64,000 bases of DNA, taken from assembly GCA_963834515.1 (NCBI GenBank), contig CAWICB010000001.1:496001-560000 (forward strand). Direction: 5' to 3'. Each line of letters opens with the position of its first letter. Position 1 is the stretch's first letter. The stretch comes from RYN-230 sp963834515. GTDB taxonomy: Bacteria; Actinomycetota; Actinomycetes; Streptosporangiales; Streptosporangiaceae. The notes below the pieces were generated by a model, which ran no database searches, was not told the DNA's origin, and saw nothing but the letters and a program-made list of their open reading frames with translations. Both the position numbers and the translations under genes were made by a program. This document shows, one piece after another, positions 16,693-25,475 of this stretch.

Positions 16693-17454
16693 GTGGACCT
16701 TGTGTTCCGGGCACTGGCCGACCCGACCCGACGGGCGCTCCTCGATGAGCTGTTCGCCCGCGATGGTCAGACGCTCGTGTCCCTCACGGCGCGGCACGAC
16801 ATGACGCGCATCGCCGTGGCCAAGCACCTGAAGATCCTGGAGGACGCCGGGCTCGTCGTGAGCAGGCGGCAGGGCCGCGAGAAGCTGCACTACCTCAACC
16901 CGGTCCCGATCCGCCTGGTCCACGACCGGTGGGTCAGCAAATACACCGAGCCGTGGGCTGCCGGGCTCGTCGGCCTGAAGCGCGAACTGGAGGAGCAGAT
17001 GGAGAAGGTCTTCGAGATCTACATCCGCACCACGCCCGAGCGGCTATGGGAGGCGATCACCGATCCAGCGATCCGGGCCAAGTACCAGTTCGGTGCGTCG
17101 ATCGAATCGGACTGGACTAATGGTTCGGCCTACCGGCTCGGTCATCCGGCAGCGGAGCGGCCGCTGATCGAAGGGGAGAACCTGGTCGTCGAGCGGCCGA
17201 CCCGGCTCGTGCAGACCATGCGCGCGCTGTGGGGTCCCGACGCCGAGCGGGCTGGCACCTCACGGGTGACATGGGAAATCGAGCCGGTGGGCGACTCCTG
17301 CCGCCTGACGGTGGTCCACGATCAGCTGCCACCTGACGCGCCAGCCGAACTGTACGGCGGGTGGCCGATGATCCTTTCCGGACTGAAGACGTGGCTCGAA
17401 ACCGGGCAGACGCTGACCACCCCCGGGTCGCTCATGTACCAGCAGCAGCGGTAA
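16693..17454 (+). CDS. ArsR-family HTH regulator fused to an AHSA1/SRPBCC domain
   Basis: Residues 1-90 are an ArsR winged helix (ALADPTRRALLDELF, ISVA-like MTRIAVAKHLKILEDAGLV, GREKLHYLNP). Residues about 105-250 are an AHSA1 (activator of Hsp90 ATPase homologue) SRPBCC fold (EIYIRTTPERLWEAITDP, TWEIEPVGDSCRLTVVHDQ), which usually binds a hydrophobic ligand. The fusion suggests ligand-controlled repression. GTG 16693 is preferred because the family begins at this point and the promoter would give a leaderless mRNA; GTG 16684 would fall inside the -10 element. A VOC gene follows, a common arrangement for this fusion. Confidence 0.85.
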   Translation: MDLVFRALADPTRRALLDELFARDGQTLVSLTARHDMTRIAVAKHLKILEDAGLVVSRRQGREKLHYLNPVPIRLVHDRWVSKYTEPWAAGLVGLKRELEEQMEKVFEIYIRTTPERLWEAITDPAIRAKYQFGASIESDWTNGSAYRLGHPAAERPLIEGENLVVERPTRLVQTMRALWGPDAERAGTSRVTWEIEPVGDSCRLTVVHDQLPPDAPAELYGGWPMILSGLKTWLETGQTLTTPGSLMYQQQR

Positions 17455-17518
17455 CCGACTTGCATGAGCAGCAGCGGTAACCGATTCACACCAGCAGCAG
17501 TGGCACCGATTCACATTC
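17441..17518. repeat. 26-bp tandem repeat, three copies, over the stop codon
   Basis: Copies at 17441, 17467 and 17493 share agcagcagcggtaaccga with some drift in the third. The first copy encodes the QQQR end and stop codon of the ArsR-AHSA1 gene, so the stop itself has been duplicated downstream. The repeats separate that gene from the VOC gene. Confidence 0.8.
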
Positions 17519-17551
17519 ATCCAGTTCATCCAGCGGCGCAAGGAGATCACC

Positions 17552-17923
17552 ATGTCCCAGACCACCATCACCGACATCGGCACCGTGGGAATCCCGGTCC
17601 GCGACCAGGACAAGGCGGTGGAGTTCTTCGTCGGCACGCTCGGCTTCGAGAAGCGGCTCGACGTGCGGATGGGGGAGAGCTTCCGCTGGGTCACGGTGGC
17701 GGCCCCGGGCGCGGCCACGTCGGTGGCGCTGATCGCGAAGCCTGACACCGGCGCCGACACCGGGATCCGGTTCCTGGTTCCTGACGCCGAAACCGAGCAC
17801 ACGGCCATGCGGCAACGGGGCATCGAGGTCGGGGACCTGCTCCGGTGGCCAGGAGTCCCGCCCATGTTCGAGTTCAAGGACCCGGACGGCAACAAGTTCG
17901 AGATCGTCGAGGCCAGGGCCTGA
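17552..17923 (+). CDS. VOC (glyoxalase/bleomycin-resistance) family protein
   Basis: The 123-residue protein has the paired beta-alpha-beta-beta-beta modules of the vicinal oxygen chelate fold: VGIPVRDQDKAVEFFVGTLGF at the start and EFKDPDGNKFEIVEA at the end, the latter with the metal-ligand Glu. AAGGAG eight bases before ATG sets the start. It lies 97 bases behind the ArsR-AHSA1 gene, with which it is probably co-regulated, and is followed by a terminator. Substrate unknown. Confidence 0.88.
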   Translation: MSQTTITDIGTVGIPVRDQDKAVEFFVGTLGFEKRLDVRMGESFRWVTVAAPGAATSVALIAKPDTGADTGIRFLVPDAETEHTAMRQRGIEVGDLLRWPGVPPMFEFKDPDGNKFEIVEARA

Positions 17924-17940
17924 GCAGTGAAGAGCGCGCG

Positions 17941-17970
17941 GAGGGTGCCGAGGTCCGGCACGGCACCCTC
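17941..17970 (+). terminator. Hairpin terminator after the VOC gene
   Basis: gagggtgccg and cggcaccctc pair perfectly over ten bases with a ten-base loop, starting 17 bases after the VOC stop. There is no T-tract, as is common in high-GC actinobacteria. Confidence 0.75.
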
Positions 17971-18197
17971 GCACCGTGGAGGGCATGGCCCGGATGGTGC
18001 GGGGAGCCAGGGTGGATGCCCCGGAGGTGGAGACGCCTGGAGTCCCAGGGGTGCGGTAAGCTCTCCAACGGCCAGAGCGGCTAACGTCGCCTTCTCTACA
18101 AGGCCAGGTTGGGCGCTGAATGACCGGGTGACCGGTCGTGCACGGCCGGAGTAACCCCCCCGGGGCGCAAAGCCCCAGGCCAGACAACTGAAGACTT

Positions 18198-18270
18198 GCC
18201 CCCTTAGCTCAGTCGGCAGAGCGTCTCCATGGTAAGGAGAAGGTCTACGGTTCGATTCCGTAAGGGGGCT
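18198..18270 (+). tRNA. tRNA-Thr (anticodon GGT)
   Basis: The sequence folds as a standard cloverleaf. The acceptor stem is GCCCCCT/AGGGGGC, the D-arm is GCTC...GAGC, the anticodon stem is TCTCC/GGAGA around loop ATGGTAA (anticodon GGT, reading ACC/ACU), and the T-arm is TACGG-TTCGATT-CCGTA. CCA is not encoded. The 3' part from the anticodon loop onward is the left attachment repeat of the island that follows. Confidence 0.95.
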
Positions 18271-18272
18271 CC
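18229..18272 (+). repeat. attL: 44-bp direct repeat at the tRNA-Thr 3' end
   Basis: This 44-base stretch, from the anticodon loop to two bases beyond the tRNA, recurs without mismatch at 43542-43585. tRNA 3' ends are classical targets of tyrosine recombinases. Integration here would keep the tRNA gene intact, as observed. Confidence 0.92.
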
Positions 18273-18330
18273 GCAAAGTGGCAGGTCAGGCGGTTCTTCT
18301 GATCAGTCTGAGATGGCCTTCAAGATCACC

Positions 18331-18350
18331 TGACCGTCAGTTGACCGTCG
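18331..18350. other. Left arm-type repeat; 18273-18662 otherwise without a gene
   Basis: The direct repeat tgaccgtc occurs twice with an 11-base period, 58 bases inside attL. The surrounding aagatc..ctgaccgt...ttgaccgtcg also appears at 43283-43310, near the other island end, in the same orientation. I see no coding sequence in the remaining 390 bases. Confidence 0.55.
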
Positions 18351-18662
18351 TTCTGGGCGTAGAGAGTGTAGAGAGTTGGCACTCAGCCTCACGGACTGGC
18401 TCTCGATGACACGCCGGTCCGGCGAGGTGAAGGCTGTTGTTGAACAGCCGGGGTCGTGCCTGCCTCGGGCACGGGGTTCGCCGGGTCGCTGGGGTCGGCT
18501 CGGTCACCCGCACGCCCATCAGGAGGGTTCACGGCCCTCCGCATCGTCCTGTTCCCGGTGCGCATCTGACTAGCACCACCGGCTGGAGCCGAACAGCAGC
18601 TCGGAGAGATGCAGTCATGGTTGCTGTCTGTAACGCAGTGTTACGGCGGCGAGCGATCCGAG

Positions 18663-19325
18663 CTAGCCAGCGGCGCAGATCGCCGACTTTGTGTGGCTGC
18701 TGGCTGCATCGGCCGTGTTGCTGGCTGCGTACAGATCGTTCAGATATGGCCTTTGGCGCGGGCGGTGGCGGCATGGTGTTAACCGACTGTGCCAGTGCGG
18801 GCCGAGCAGTTCGTTGGCGGGGATGGTGCGCGGGCTGAGCAGCTTTTCGGCCTGCTCGGCTCCGGTGACGGGCAGGCCCGCGGGGTTCAGCAGCCCGACC
18901 TGGACCAGTAGGCAGGCCTGGTCCCAGTAGATGTGCTCGTGAGATAGCTTGCCGTCGCGGAAGCCGGCCACCACGCACACCGCCAGGCGTACCCGCTTGC
19001 CGGTGGGCGGCACGCCGGGAAGCAGGTGGTCCATGGTGATGTCGTGGGTGAAGGACAGCACCAGCTCGTCGATAACCTGGTGGGTGCCGACGGTCCGGGA
19101 GATCCGCTCCATCGTGGTGTCGGCTGGCCAGTGGCCGATGAAGACCTGCTCGTAGAACCGGCGTACCTCCTCTCGCCCGATCCCGCCGGTGAGGACCGGG
19201 ACGTGATTGAGGTACGGGTCGCCGGTCATCGTGGCCATCGTGGCGTCCACGTCCCTGGTGGTGAACTCCGCTGCCAGGTGATCATCAAGTACGCCGGCCA
19301 GGCCGCTTGGCTGTTCCGATCGCAT
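18663..19325 (-). CDS. NTF2/SnoaL-like protein (ester cyclase-type fold)
   Basis: Residues 10-150 fit the SnoaL-like NTF2 fold: LDDHLAAEFTTRDVDATMATM, a PVLTGGIGREEVRRFYEQVF cradle and paired strands ending in FRDGKLSHEHIYWDQACLLVQVGL. Such proteins are small-molecule isomerases, cyclases or binding proteins. The last 45 residues (after ANELLGPHW) are Arg/Ser/Ala-rich and may not belong to the original gene. ATG 19325 follows a GGGGG box; GTG codons just upstream are possible starts. It is transcribed away from msrA. Confidence 0.7.
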   Translation of the reverse strand: MRSEQPSGLAGVLDDHLAAEFTTRDVDATMATMTGDPYLNHVPVLTGGIGREEVRRFYEQVFIGHWPADTTMERISRTVGTHQVIDELVLSFTHDITMDHLLPGVPPTGKRVRLAVCVVAGFRDGKLSHEHIYWDQACLLVQVGLLNPAGLPVTGAEQAEKLLSPRTIPANELLGPHWHSRLTPCRHRPRQRPYLNDLYAASNTADAASSHTKSAICAAG

Positions 19326-19527
19326 CACACGCACCCCCGATCACCGGGGCTGCCAACTGCCCCGGCTTGCCGCCGCTGGCCGACTCGCGGCCAGCGTCCC
19401 CTGGCTATTGTCCCCTGATGCCCTGCGCGGCCTTGAGCCTGCCGGGGGCGGCATCGCCCCCGTGGCGCGCGCGAGGAATCCCTGGCGCTGGCTTCGTGTT
19501 GGCACAAGAGTTCGAAGGGGTTATCAC

Positions 19528-20073
19528 GTGATTAAGCTCAGGAACCGCAACACCGACCCAGTGCCGGCGCCGCCGTTCGAGGGACACGGACCAGACGGAA
19601 CCGAGCGCGCCACATTCGCCGCAGGATGCTTCTGGGGTGTGGAGGCGGCCTTCCGCCAGATCCACGGCGTGTTGCAGACCGCTGTGGGCTACACCGGCGG
19701 CCACGTCGCGGACCCCACCTACGAACGGGTCTGCCGGCACCGCACCGGCCACGCCGAGGCGGTCGAGGTGTGGTTCGACCCGGCCCAGGTCAGCTACCCG
19801 GAACTGCTCGAGACGTTCTGGCGGATCCATAACCCGACTACCCGCAACCGCCAGGGCTTCGACTTCGGCAGCCAGTACCGCTCGGCGATCTTCTACCATG
19901 ACGCGAGCCAGATGGAAGCCGCGATCGCATCACGCGACACCGAGCAGCACTCGCTGAGACGGCACATCGTTACTCAGATCACCCCGGCGTCCGCGTTCTA
20001 CCCGGCCGAGGACTACCACCAGCGGTACCTCGAGAAGCACGGCCACCCCGGCTGCGCAGCCACCATCCGGTGA
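19528..20073 (+). CDS. msrA: Peptide methionine sulfoxide reductase MsrA
   Basis: The catalytic motif GCFWGVEAAFRQI contains the nucleophilic Cys, and GYTGGHVADPTYERVC, HAEAVEVWFDP, FWRIHNPTTRNRQGFDFGSQYRSAIF and AEDYHQRYLEK are MsrA family signatures. The enzyme reduces methionine-S-sulfoxide in oxidised proteins. GTG 19528 is chosen because AAGGGG lies eight bases before it; the frame runs further upstream without a ribosome site. The 181-residue product has the usual length. With the peroxiredoxin at 26 kb it is one of two oxidative-stress genes on the island. Confidence 0.92.
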   Translation: MIKLRNRNTDPVPAPPFEGHGPDGTERATFAAGCFWGVEAAFRQIHGVLQTAVGYTGGHVADPTYERVCRHRTGHAEAVEVWFDPAQVSYPELLETFWRIHNPTTRNRQGFDFGSQYRSAIFYHDASQMEAAIASRDTEQHSLRRHIVTQITPASAFYPAEDYHQRYLEKHGHPGCAATIR

Positions 20074-20455
20074 ACAGGCCCCGCTTTGGCCGTAGACCAG
20101 GGCCGGTAGCGGAGCGTGACTCGTTTGGCAGCTGGCCCGGCGCCGGATCGCCGATTATTTGCGGCTGTCGAGGCGGGAGAACCTGCCTGGGACGGGCGAA
20201 CCATATCTTCCGGTTCTGTGCAGCGATGTTCCCGTCCCTGCATTGCGGGCGCAATGATCATCGCGGTGGCGGTTCACGTCCAGAACGTCATGCACAAGAT
20301 CACGGACTACTGAGCGGCACAACTTGCCTGGCAGCCGGCCGCGCAGTGCGGGTCGGCTGCGTTTCTGGCTAGAGACGCACCGTATCCGCCGCCTCCTCCC
20401 GGCACCGGTCCTGGCGGGGCGCTGCGGGTTGCGGCGTGGTGTTGTGGTGGTCTGG

Positions 20456-21100
20456 TCAGGCCTGGAGGAAGGCGAGCACGGCGAGCACGCGGCGGCTGTT
20501 GTCGGGTGATTCGGCGATGCCGAGTTTTATGAAGACGCTGCGCACGTGTGACTCGACCGTGCGGGGGGAGATGACGAGCCGTTCGCAGATCGAGTGGTTT
20601 GAGTGGCCTTCGGCCATCAGGGCGAGGATTTCCCGCTCCCGCTCGGTGAGCTCGTCGAGGGGTCCTCGTACCCGGCTGCGGCCCAGCAATTGGCTGACGA
20701 TGGCGGGGTCGATGACGCACTCGCCTGCGCATACCCGCTTCAGTGCTTCTGCCAGGACGGCCGGGTCGTAGACGCGTTCTTTCAGCAGGTATCCAGAGCT
20801 GGCTGGGTGGCTTTCGAGCAGCGAGGATGCGTAGCGGGACTCTAGGTAGCTTGACAGCAGCAGCACTGCGGTAGCGGGGTGACGCTGGCGGATGATGGTG
20901 GCCGCCTGCAGTCCTTCGTCGGTATGTGTGGGCGGCATCTTGATATCGATGAGTGCAACGTCTGGGGCGGTCGCATCGACTAGGGCAAGCAGGCCAGGCA
21001 GGTCTCTGGCGCCCCCGGCAATGTCGAATCCAGCGTCGGTGAGCAGCCGGGTGAGGCCTTCCCGCAGCAGCGCCATGTCTTCGGCGATCACGACGCGCAT
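20456..21100 (-). CDS. NarL/FixJ-type response regulator
   Basis: The receiver domain (1-120) has the acidic pocket E7-D8, phospho-acceptor D52 in ALIDIKMPP, and the Lys of YLLKERV. The C-terminal LuxR HTH (about 150-210) reads LTEREREILALMAEGHSNHSICERLVISPRTVESHVRSVF. Length 214 residues, standard. ATG 21100 overlaps the end of the histidine-kinase frame by 13 bases, so the two form a translationally coupled pair. The 20074-20455 gap downstream holds no gene I can support. Confidence 0.9.
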   Translation of the reverse strand: MRVVIAEDMALLREGLTRLLTDAGFDIAGGARDLPGLLALVDATAPDVALIDIKMPPTHTDEGLQAATIIRQRHPATAVLLLSSYLESRYASSLLESHPASSGYLLKERVYDPAVLAEALKRVCAGECVIDPAIVSQLLGRSRVRGPLDELTEREREILALMAEGHSNHSICERLVISPRTVESHVRSVFIKLGIAESPDNSRRVLAVLAFLQA

Positions 21101-21726
21101 GGAATCGCCGCCTCGATGATCATCTCGCCACGCGCGGTCGTCAGCGTGACCGACCCGTTCAGCGCCACGATTCGGTCCCGCGCCCCGGCGAGGATCTGCT
21201 CTGCGGCGTCCCGGTCCAGGCCTGCGGTGCTGAGCCGGAGACACAGCCGGCCGCTGGAGCCGCCGGTGGTAACCGTCATGGCCTCCCGGCCGGGGGCCTG
21301 GCCGGCTATCCGCACTGCGTCGGCGATCAGGCGGTATGCGGCTGCTTCGGCCGCTGCGGGATACCGGCGCAGGTCACGTCCGTTGATCACCAGCGGGACC
21401 GGGCTTGTTTCGGCAAGGGTGCGCAGGCCCACCTGGAGGCCGCCGTCGGTCAAGGCGGCGGGGTGGATTCCATGGGCGATGTCGCGAAGTTGCCCGAGGG
21501 CGACGCCGACCGCCTGTCGCGCCGCGATGTAACTGGCGGTCTCCTCAGGCCGCGCGGCGTGGCCTGCCATCTGCAGCGCGACCTGCAAGGCGATCAGCCG
21601 CTGTTGCGCGCCATCGTGAAGGTCACGTTCCAGTCGTTGCCGCTCGGCGTCTCCTGCCTCGATGATCCGTTGCCGGGACGCGGCGAGTTCGGCAAGCTCG
21701 GCGAGCAACCGTGCCTGCGCCGCCAC
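21088..21726 (-). CDS. NarL-type sensor histidine kinase, 5'-truncated at a rearrangement
   Basis: The dimerisation/phosphoacceptor box is clear (GDAERQRLERDLHDGAQQRL, HisKA_3 type), followed by DIAHGIHPAALTDGGLQ and EAAAYRLIADAVR. The ATPase part lacks the usual N-box Asn, DGxGG and GxGL motifs, although it keeps the final IVALNGSVTL...IEAAIPCAS. It may therefore be a degenerate second ATPase-like domain, as in some large actinobacterial kinases. The open frame continues upstream to 21990, but beyond about 21720 it is antisense to a kinase fragment on the other strand. The native sensor region is therefore lost. GTG 21726 is one possible start. Confidence 0.7.
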   Translation of the reverse strand: MAAQARLLAELAELAASRQRIIEAGDAERQRLERDLHDGAQQRLIALQVALQMAGHAARPEETASYIAARQAVGVALGQLRDIAHGIHPAALTDGGLQVGLRTLAETSPVPLVINGRDLRRYPAAAEAAAYRLIADAVRIAGQAPGREAMTVTTGGSSGRLCLRLSTAGLDRDAAEQILAGARDRIVALNGSVTLTTARGEMIIEAAIPCAS

Positions 21727-21729
21727 GTG

Positions 21730-21894
21730 CTCAATGACCAAGCCAGCGGCGCGGACCGCGGCGACCAGCTGATACGCCGCACCGGTGGCCTGCGAGGGCT
21801 CGCCGACCGGGTCGAGGTAGCAGGGGGAAGGCTGACCGTCAGCAGCCCGCCCGGCGGGCCAACGCGCATACTCGCCGAAGTCCCGCTCGCTTGA
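21730..21894 (+). pseudogene. C-terminal HATPase fragment of a histidine kinase, opposite strand
   Basis: The plus-strand frame reads NDQASGADRG then TGGLRGLADRVEVAGGRL, TVSSPPGGPTRILAEVPL and stop. This is the G1/G2-box end of a NarL-family kinase (compare D.G.GGAD, GLRGLADRV.ALGG, SPPGGGT, AE.P). It overlaps the antisense 5' extension of the truncated minus-strand kinase. The two are joined head to head near 21.72 kb, best explained by an inversion between or within kinase genes. Confidence 0.6.
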
Positions 21895-22060
21895 AATGCC
21901 CGCCAGCGAACCGGACGCGTGAGAACGATTGCGGTCCGGATCGCTTTCCCCAGAGCAATTCAGTGCACGCACTGATGACCTGATCAGCACTAGTCCCTAC
22001 CGTCCATTCATAAGCACTGGCACCGCTGCACAGCCAGACATGAAGGACGGGAGCACAGAA

Positions 22061-24520
22061 ATGAATCGATTCCTGTTCAACGGCCGGGGAGTCGTAAAGC
22101 GGCGGGCGTTCGCCACGCTTGCGGTAGTCTTCGCGTTCGCGATATCCGCAGCAATCGCCGGCTCGACTCGCCGCCCGGGCAGGCACGCAAACCAGGAGCG
22201 CGACCCGGCTGGATCGTCTCCTCACGTCCGCTCAGCCCTCCCCAGCGCCGTCTGGTTTCGGGTCGGCGCTGGTCGGGTCGGTACCGGCCGGGAATGGCCC
22301 GTCCTTCCTCGCGATGGACCCGGTCACGCACACCATCTACGTCGCCAACGGCTACAACGACAACGGCCCCAACGCGGGTGGTGACACGGTGTCGGTCATC
22401 GACGCGCGCCGCTGCAACGCACAAGACGTGTCGCACTGTAGAGGACCGTGGCCGACGATCACGGTCGGGACCAGAGGGGCCAGCGACCTGCCCGGCGGGA
22501 TCGCGATCGATGTGAAGACCGACACGGTGTATGTGGCCAACGTCCGCGCCAACACCGTCTCGGTGTTCAACGGCGCCACCTGCAACGCAACCGACACCTC
22601 TGGCTGCGGGCAGACACCCGCCGCGGTCCCCGTCGGATTGCAGCCGCTCACCCTGGCCGACGACCCAGCCAACCACACCGTGTACGTCACGAATTACGGC
22701 GCCCCGGCGCTGGGCGGATCACCCGGGAACAGCACCACCGTCTCGATGATCGACAGCTCCACCTGCAACGCCACCGATCTGGCCGCCTGCCCGGCCACCC
22801 CGCCTCCAACAGTCAACGTGCGGGCAGCGCCGGATGACGTGACCGTGAACCCGGCAACCCACACGGTGTACGTGACCACCATCGGCGCGCACAACGGCTG
22901 GGCTGCTTTCAACGCGGACACCTGCAACGCCACCACGCAAACTGGGTGCAGCACGATCGGCCGGCTGGCCGGCGACCCGGCCGGCCCAACGCCGCCGAAC
23001 TCGACCCGGCCAACGACACGTTGTACACGGCTAACTATGACAACACGATCTCGGCGTTCGACCTGCGCCACTGCGACGCTAGCGACCTGGCCGGCTGCGC
23101 CACCCAAAAGCCCGGCACCGTCACCCCGCTCCCGAATGTGGGTATCGACCATGCCCTGTACGTGGCGGTCGATGGCCCGCTGCACAGCGTGTACGTCTCC
23201 TTCCAGAAGGACGACGCGCTGATCGTGGTCGATACGAACGCCTGTAACGGCAGCCACCTGGCAGGATGCGCGACCCTGCATCCGCCGACGATCCACACCG
23301 GGACCGACCCCGAGTCCGTGATCCTTGATAGCCAAACGCAGACCCTGTACACCGCCAGCGAGGTCGACAACGACCTGTCGGTCATCGACGCCTCCCAGTG
23401 CAACGCGCAAACCACCTCCGGGTGCCGCCACCCCGCGCCGGCGATGGCCATCGCCGCCGGGGCGGGCGCCGCCGACCCGGCCGTCCACACCGCCTACCTC
23501 ACCTCCGGCAGCAACACCGTTGCGATGATCGACACCGCCAGCTGCAACGCCAGCCACCTGTCCGGCTGCGCCGCCACCCCGCCCATGGTCACTGTCGGTA
23601 CCAACCCGAAGGCGGTCGCGGTGGACGGCCAGACGCACACCGTCTACGTCGCCAACGCCGGCAACGGCAGCTCCGGCACCGTCTCGGTGATCAACGCCGC
23701 CACCTGCAACACCACCAGCGTGGGCGGCTGCGGAGGCCTCGCCACCCTCCAGGCGCCCGGCGGGAACCCCGACGGTGTCGCCGTCGACACCGCGACCGGC
23801 ACCCTCTACGTGGCCACCCTCACCAGCAGCGGCCCGAACCTGATCTCGGTGTTCAACGCCGCCACCTGCAACGCCACCCACACCACTGGGTGCGGCCAGG
23901 CGCCAGCGGTGCTGAAAGTCGGCGACTCAGCGGGCGGAAACTCCGCCCTCAGCCTCGCCGTCAACCAGGTCACCAACACCGTTTACGCCACCAACGTGAT
24001 CACCAACACCGTCCCGTTCGGCGGCGACAGCGTGCACGTGATCAATGGCGCCACCTGCGACGCGGCCACAACCACCGGCTGCGGCCAGACCCCGGTCACT
24101 GTCAAGGCTGGATTCAACCCCTGGGGGATCGCGGTCGACCAGGCCACCGACACCATCTACACCACCAACATCGCCGACGGCGAGCACCACAGCACCGTCT
24201 CGGTGATCAACGGCGCCACCTGCAACGGCACCAACCACACCGGCTGCGGCCAGACCCCCACCACGGCCCCGGCCGGCTTCGGCGCCCTCAGCGTGGCCAT
24301 CGACCCCGCAACCAATGCCGTCTACGCGGCGAACATCGAAGACACCAGCGTGAGCGTGATCAATGGCGCCACCTGCAACGGCACCCACACCACCGGCTCC
24401 GGCCGGGCCCATCCGAAGGTCGCGGTCGGCAACTACCCAGGCAACATCACCGTCGACCCCGCCGCCCGCACCGCCTACATCAGCAACGGCGACAACACCG
24501 TCTCCGTCATACCCGGCTAG
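22061..24520 (+). pseudogene. Secreted YVTN-type beta-propeller protein with Cys-pair repeats, two compensating frameshifts
   Basis: An N-terminal signal peptide starts at ATG 22061 (FATLAVVFAFAISAAIAG). The body is about 14 repeats of roughly 50 residues of the form V(D/N)xATxTVYVAN...NTVSVINGATCNATHTTGCGQTP, typical of seven- or multi-bladed surface propellers. Each repeat has two cysteines (ATCN and SGCG/TGCG) about eight apart, suggesting one disulfide per blade. Coding moves to another frame near 22.18 kb and back near 22.98 kb, so the total is 819 codons with no net shift. An extracellular adhesion or binding role is likely. It faces away from the two-component genes. Confidence 0.7.
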
Positions 24521-24544
24521 CCAGATTTCACTGCCCAGCCCGTC

Positions 24545-24578
24545 GGCGGTGGCGCCAGACCCGCACAGCGCCACCGCC
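24545..24578 (+). terminator. Hairpin terminator after the propeller gene
   Basis: ggcggtggcgc and gcgccaccgcc pair perfectly over 11 bases with a 12-base loop, 25 bases after the stop codon. The rest of 24521-25067 has no gene. Confidence 0.8.
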
Positions 24579-24924
24579 ACGGGACTGCCCACCACCGCTG
24601 ACGGCCATGACCGCCAAATGCCGAACAACGGACAGATCCACGGACAGCTGGCCAGGCCTCGGCGCGGATCGCGGCGCCAAAACGACCGGTTCGGTGCGGC
24701 ACAACCGTCAGTCAGACCGACCAGGACTCAGAGCACCATATCGGCGGCTATTCGCGCGCTTGCCACTGGAGTGTCGACCACGCTCTGCGGTCGGCGTCAG
24801 GCTGGTTGCGCAGACGCAGCAACCAGTGCAGATGCCCGGGCTCTCGGTGCTACTGGTTGAGTCCGCGGGCCCGCAGGTTGGCTCGGCTCGCGGCACTCGT
24901 GGGCAAGTACCTCAATGCGGCAGA

Positions 24925-24954
24925 TGCGGTCGACTCAGCCTCCCGCCTCAACGG
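24925..24954 (+). repeat. Dispersed 30-bp repeat, copy A
   Basis: The stretch beginning tgcggtcgactcagcc matches 28 of 30 bases with the minus strand at 51903-51932. Both copies lie in non-coding DNA, next to VOC-family genes or remnants. They may mark the end of an old element. Confidence 0.5.
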
Positions 24955-25067
24955 GTCGAAGAGTGAGCCGCGAACGGAGCGAGCGGGCTGGAGATTGGCA
25001 CCTCTTAATTAGCATACGTGTCATGACTCAGCGGCGTCCCGCAGGGACGCGCCCCGGGTTGCCAGCG

Positions 25068-25475
25068 TTAGGACGGTGGCTCGGCGAACAACTCAAGCTG
25101 AATGTTGTCCGGGTCGCGGAAGACGAGCACGGCGGCACCCGGTATGGAGTTCGCCGCCGTGACCGGGGAATGGACGACTGCGGCGTCCGCCAGCCGTACC
25201 GCCCAGGCGTCGAGTTCCGCGCGGTCGGTGACAGTGAACGCCAGGTGATCCAGGCCGGCCCGCGTCTCGTCGAATGCGTCCTGGCTGCCGTGCCGGTGCT
25301 GCGTGAGCCCCAGGCGAGCGTGCAGGCCGTCGTGCCGGAGAAACACCTTGCGGCGCGCCCCGCCGGGCGCCGTGTACTCCCCGGCCCGCCGGAAACCGAG
25401 CACTTCCTCATACCAGGCCGCGCTCGCGTCAACGTCACGGACCGTCAGTCCCAAATGGTGGACGCCGCTGATCAT
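25068..25475 (-). CDS. VOC (glyoxalase) family protein
   Basis: The 135-residue protein begins ISGVHHLGLTVRDVDASAAWYEEVLGF (metal-ligand His) and ends LVFRDPDNIQLELFAEPP (metal-ligand Glu), with GLDHLAFTVTDRAELDAW between them. This is a complete vicinal oxygen chelate fold with both halves. No partner gene is adjacent. Substrate unknown. Confidence 0.88.
   Translation of the reverse strand: MISGVHHLGLTVRDVDASAAWYEEVLGFRRAGEYTAPGGARRKVFLRHDGLHARLGLTQHRHGSQDAFDETRAGLDHLAFTVTDRAELDAWAVRLADAAVVHSPVTAANSIPGAAVLVFRDPDNIQLELFAEPPS

Noticed and set aside
17260..18276. Minus-strand frame with TESNRRPSPYH across the tRNA-Thr gene (and again at 43512-43766)
   Set aside because: This peptide is the well-known false translation of tRNA-Thr and its attachment-site copy; no ribosome site or family match exists.
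21463..21730. Upstream part of the plus-strand frame containing the HATPase fragment
   Set aside because: Before about 21730 this frame has no kinase motifs and is the shadow of the minus-strand kinase.
22694..23881. Minus-strand 395-codon frame with regular Gly/Val/Asp repeats
   Set aside because: The repeats are the complement of the propeller repeats on the plus strand, which have a signal peptide and family motifs.
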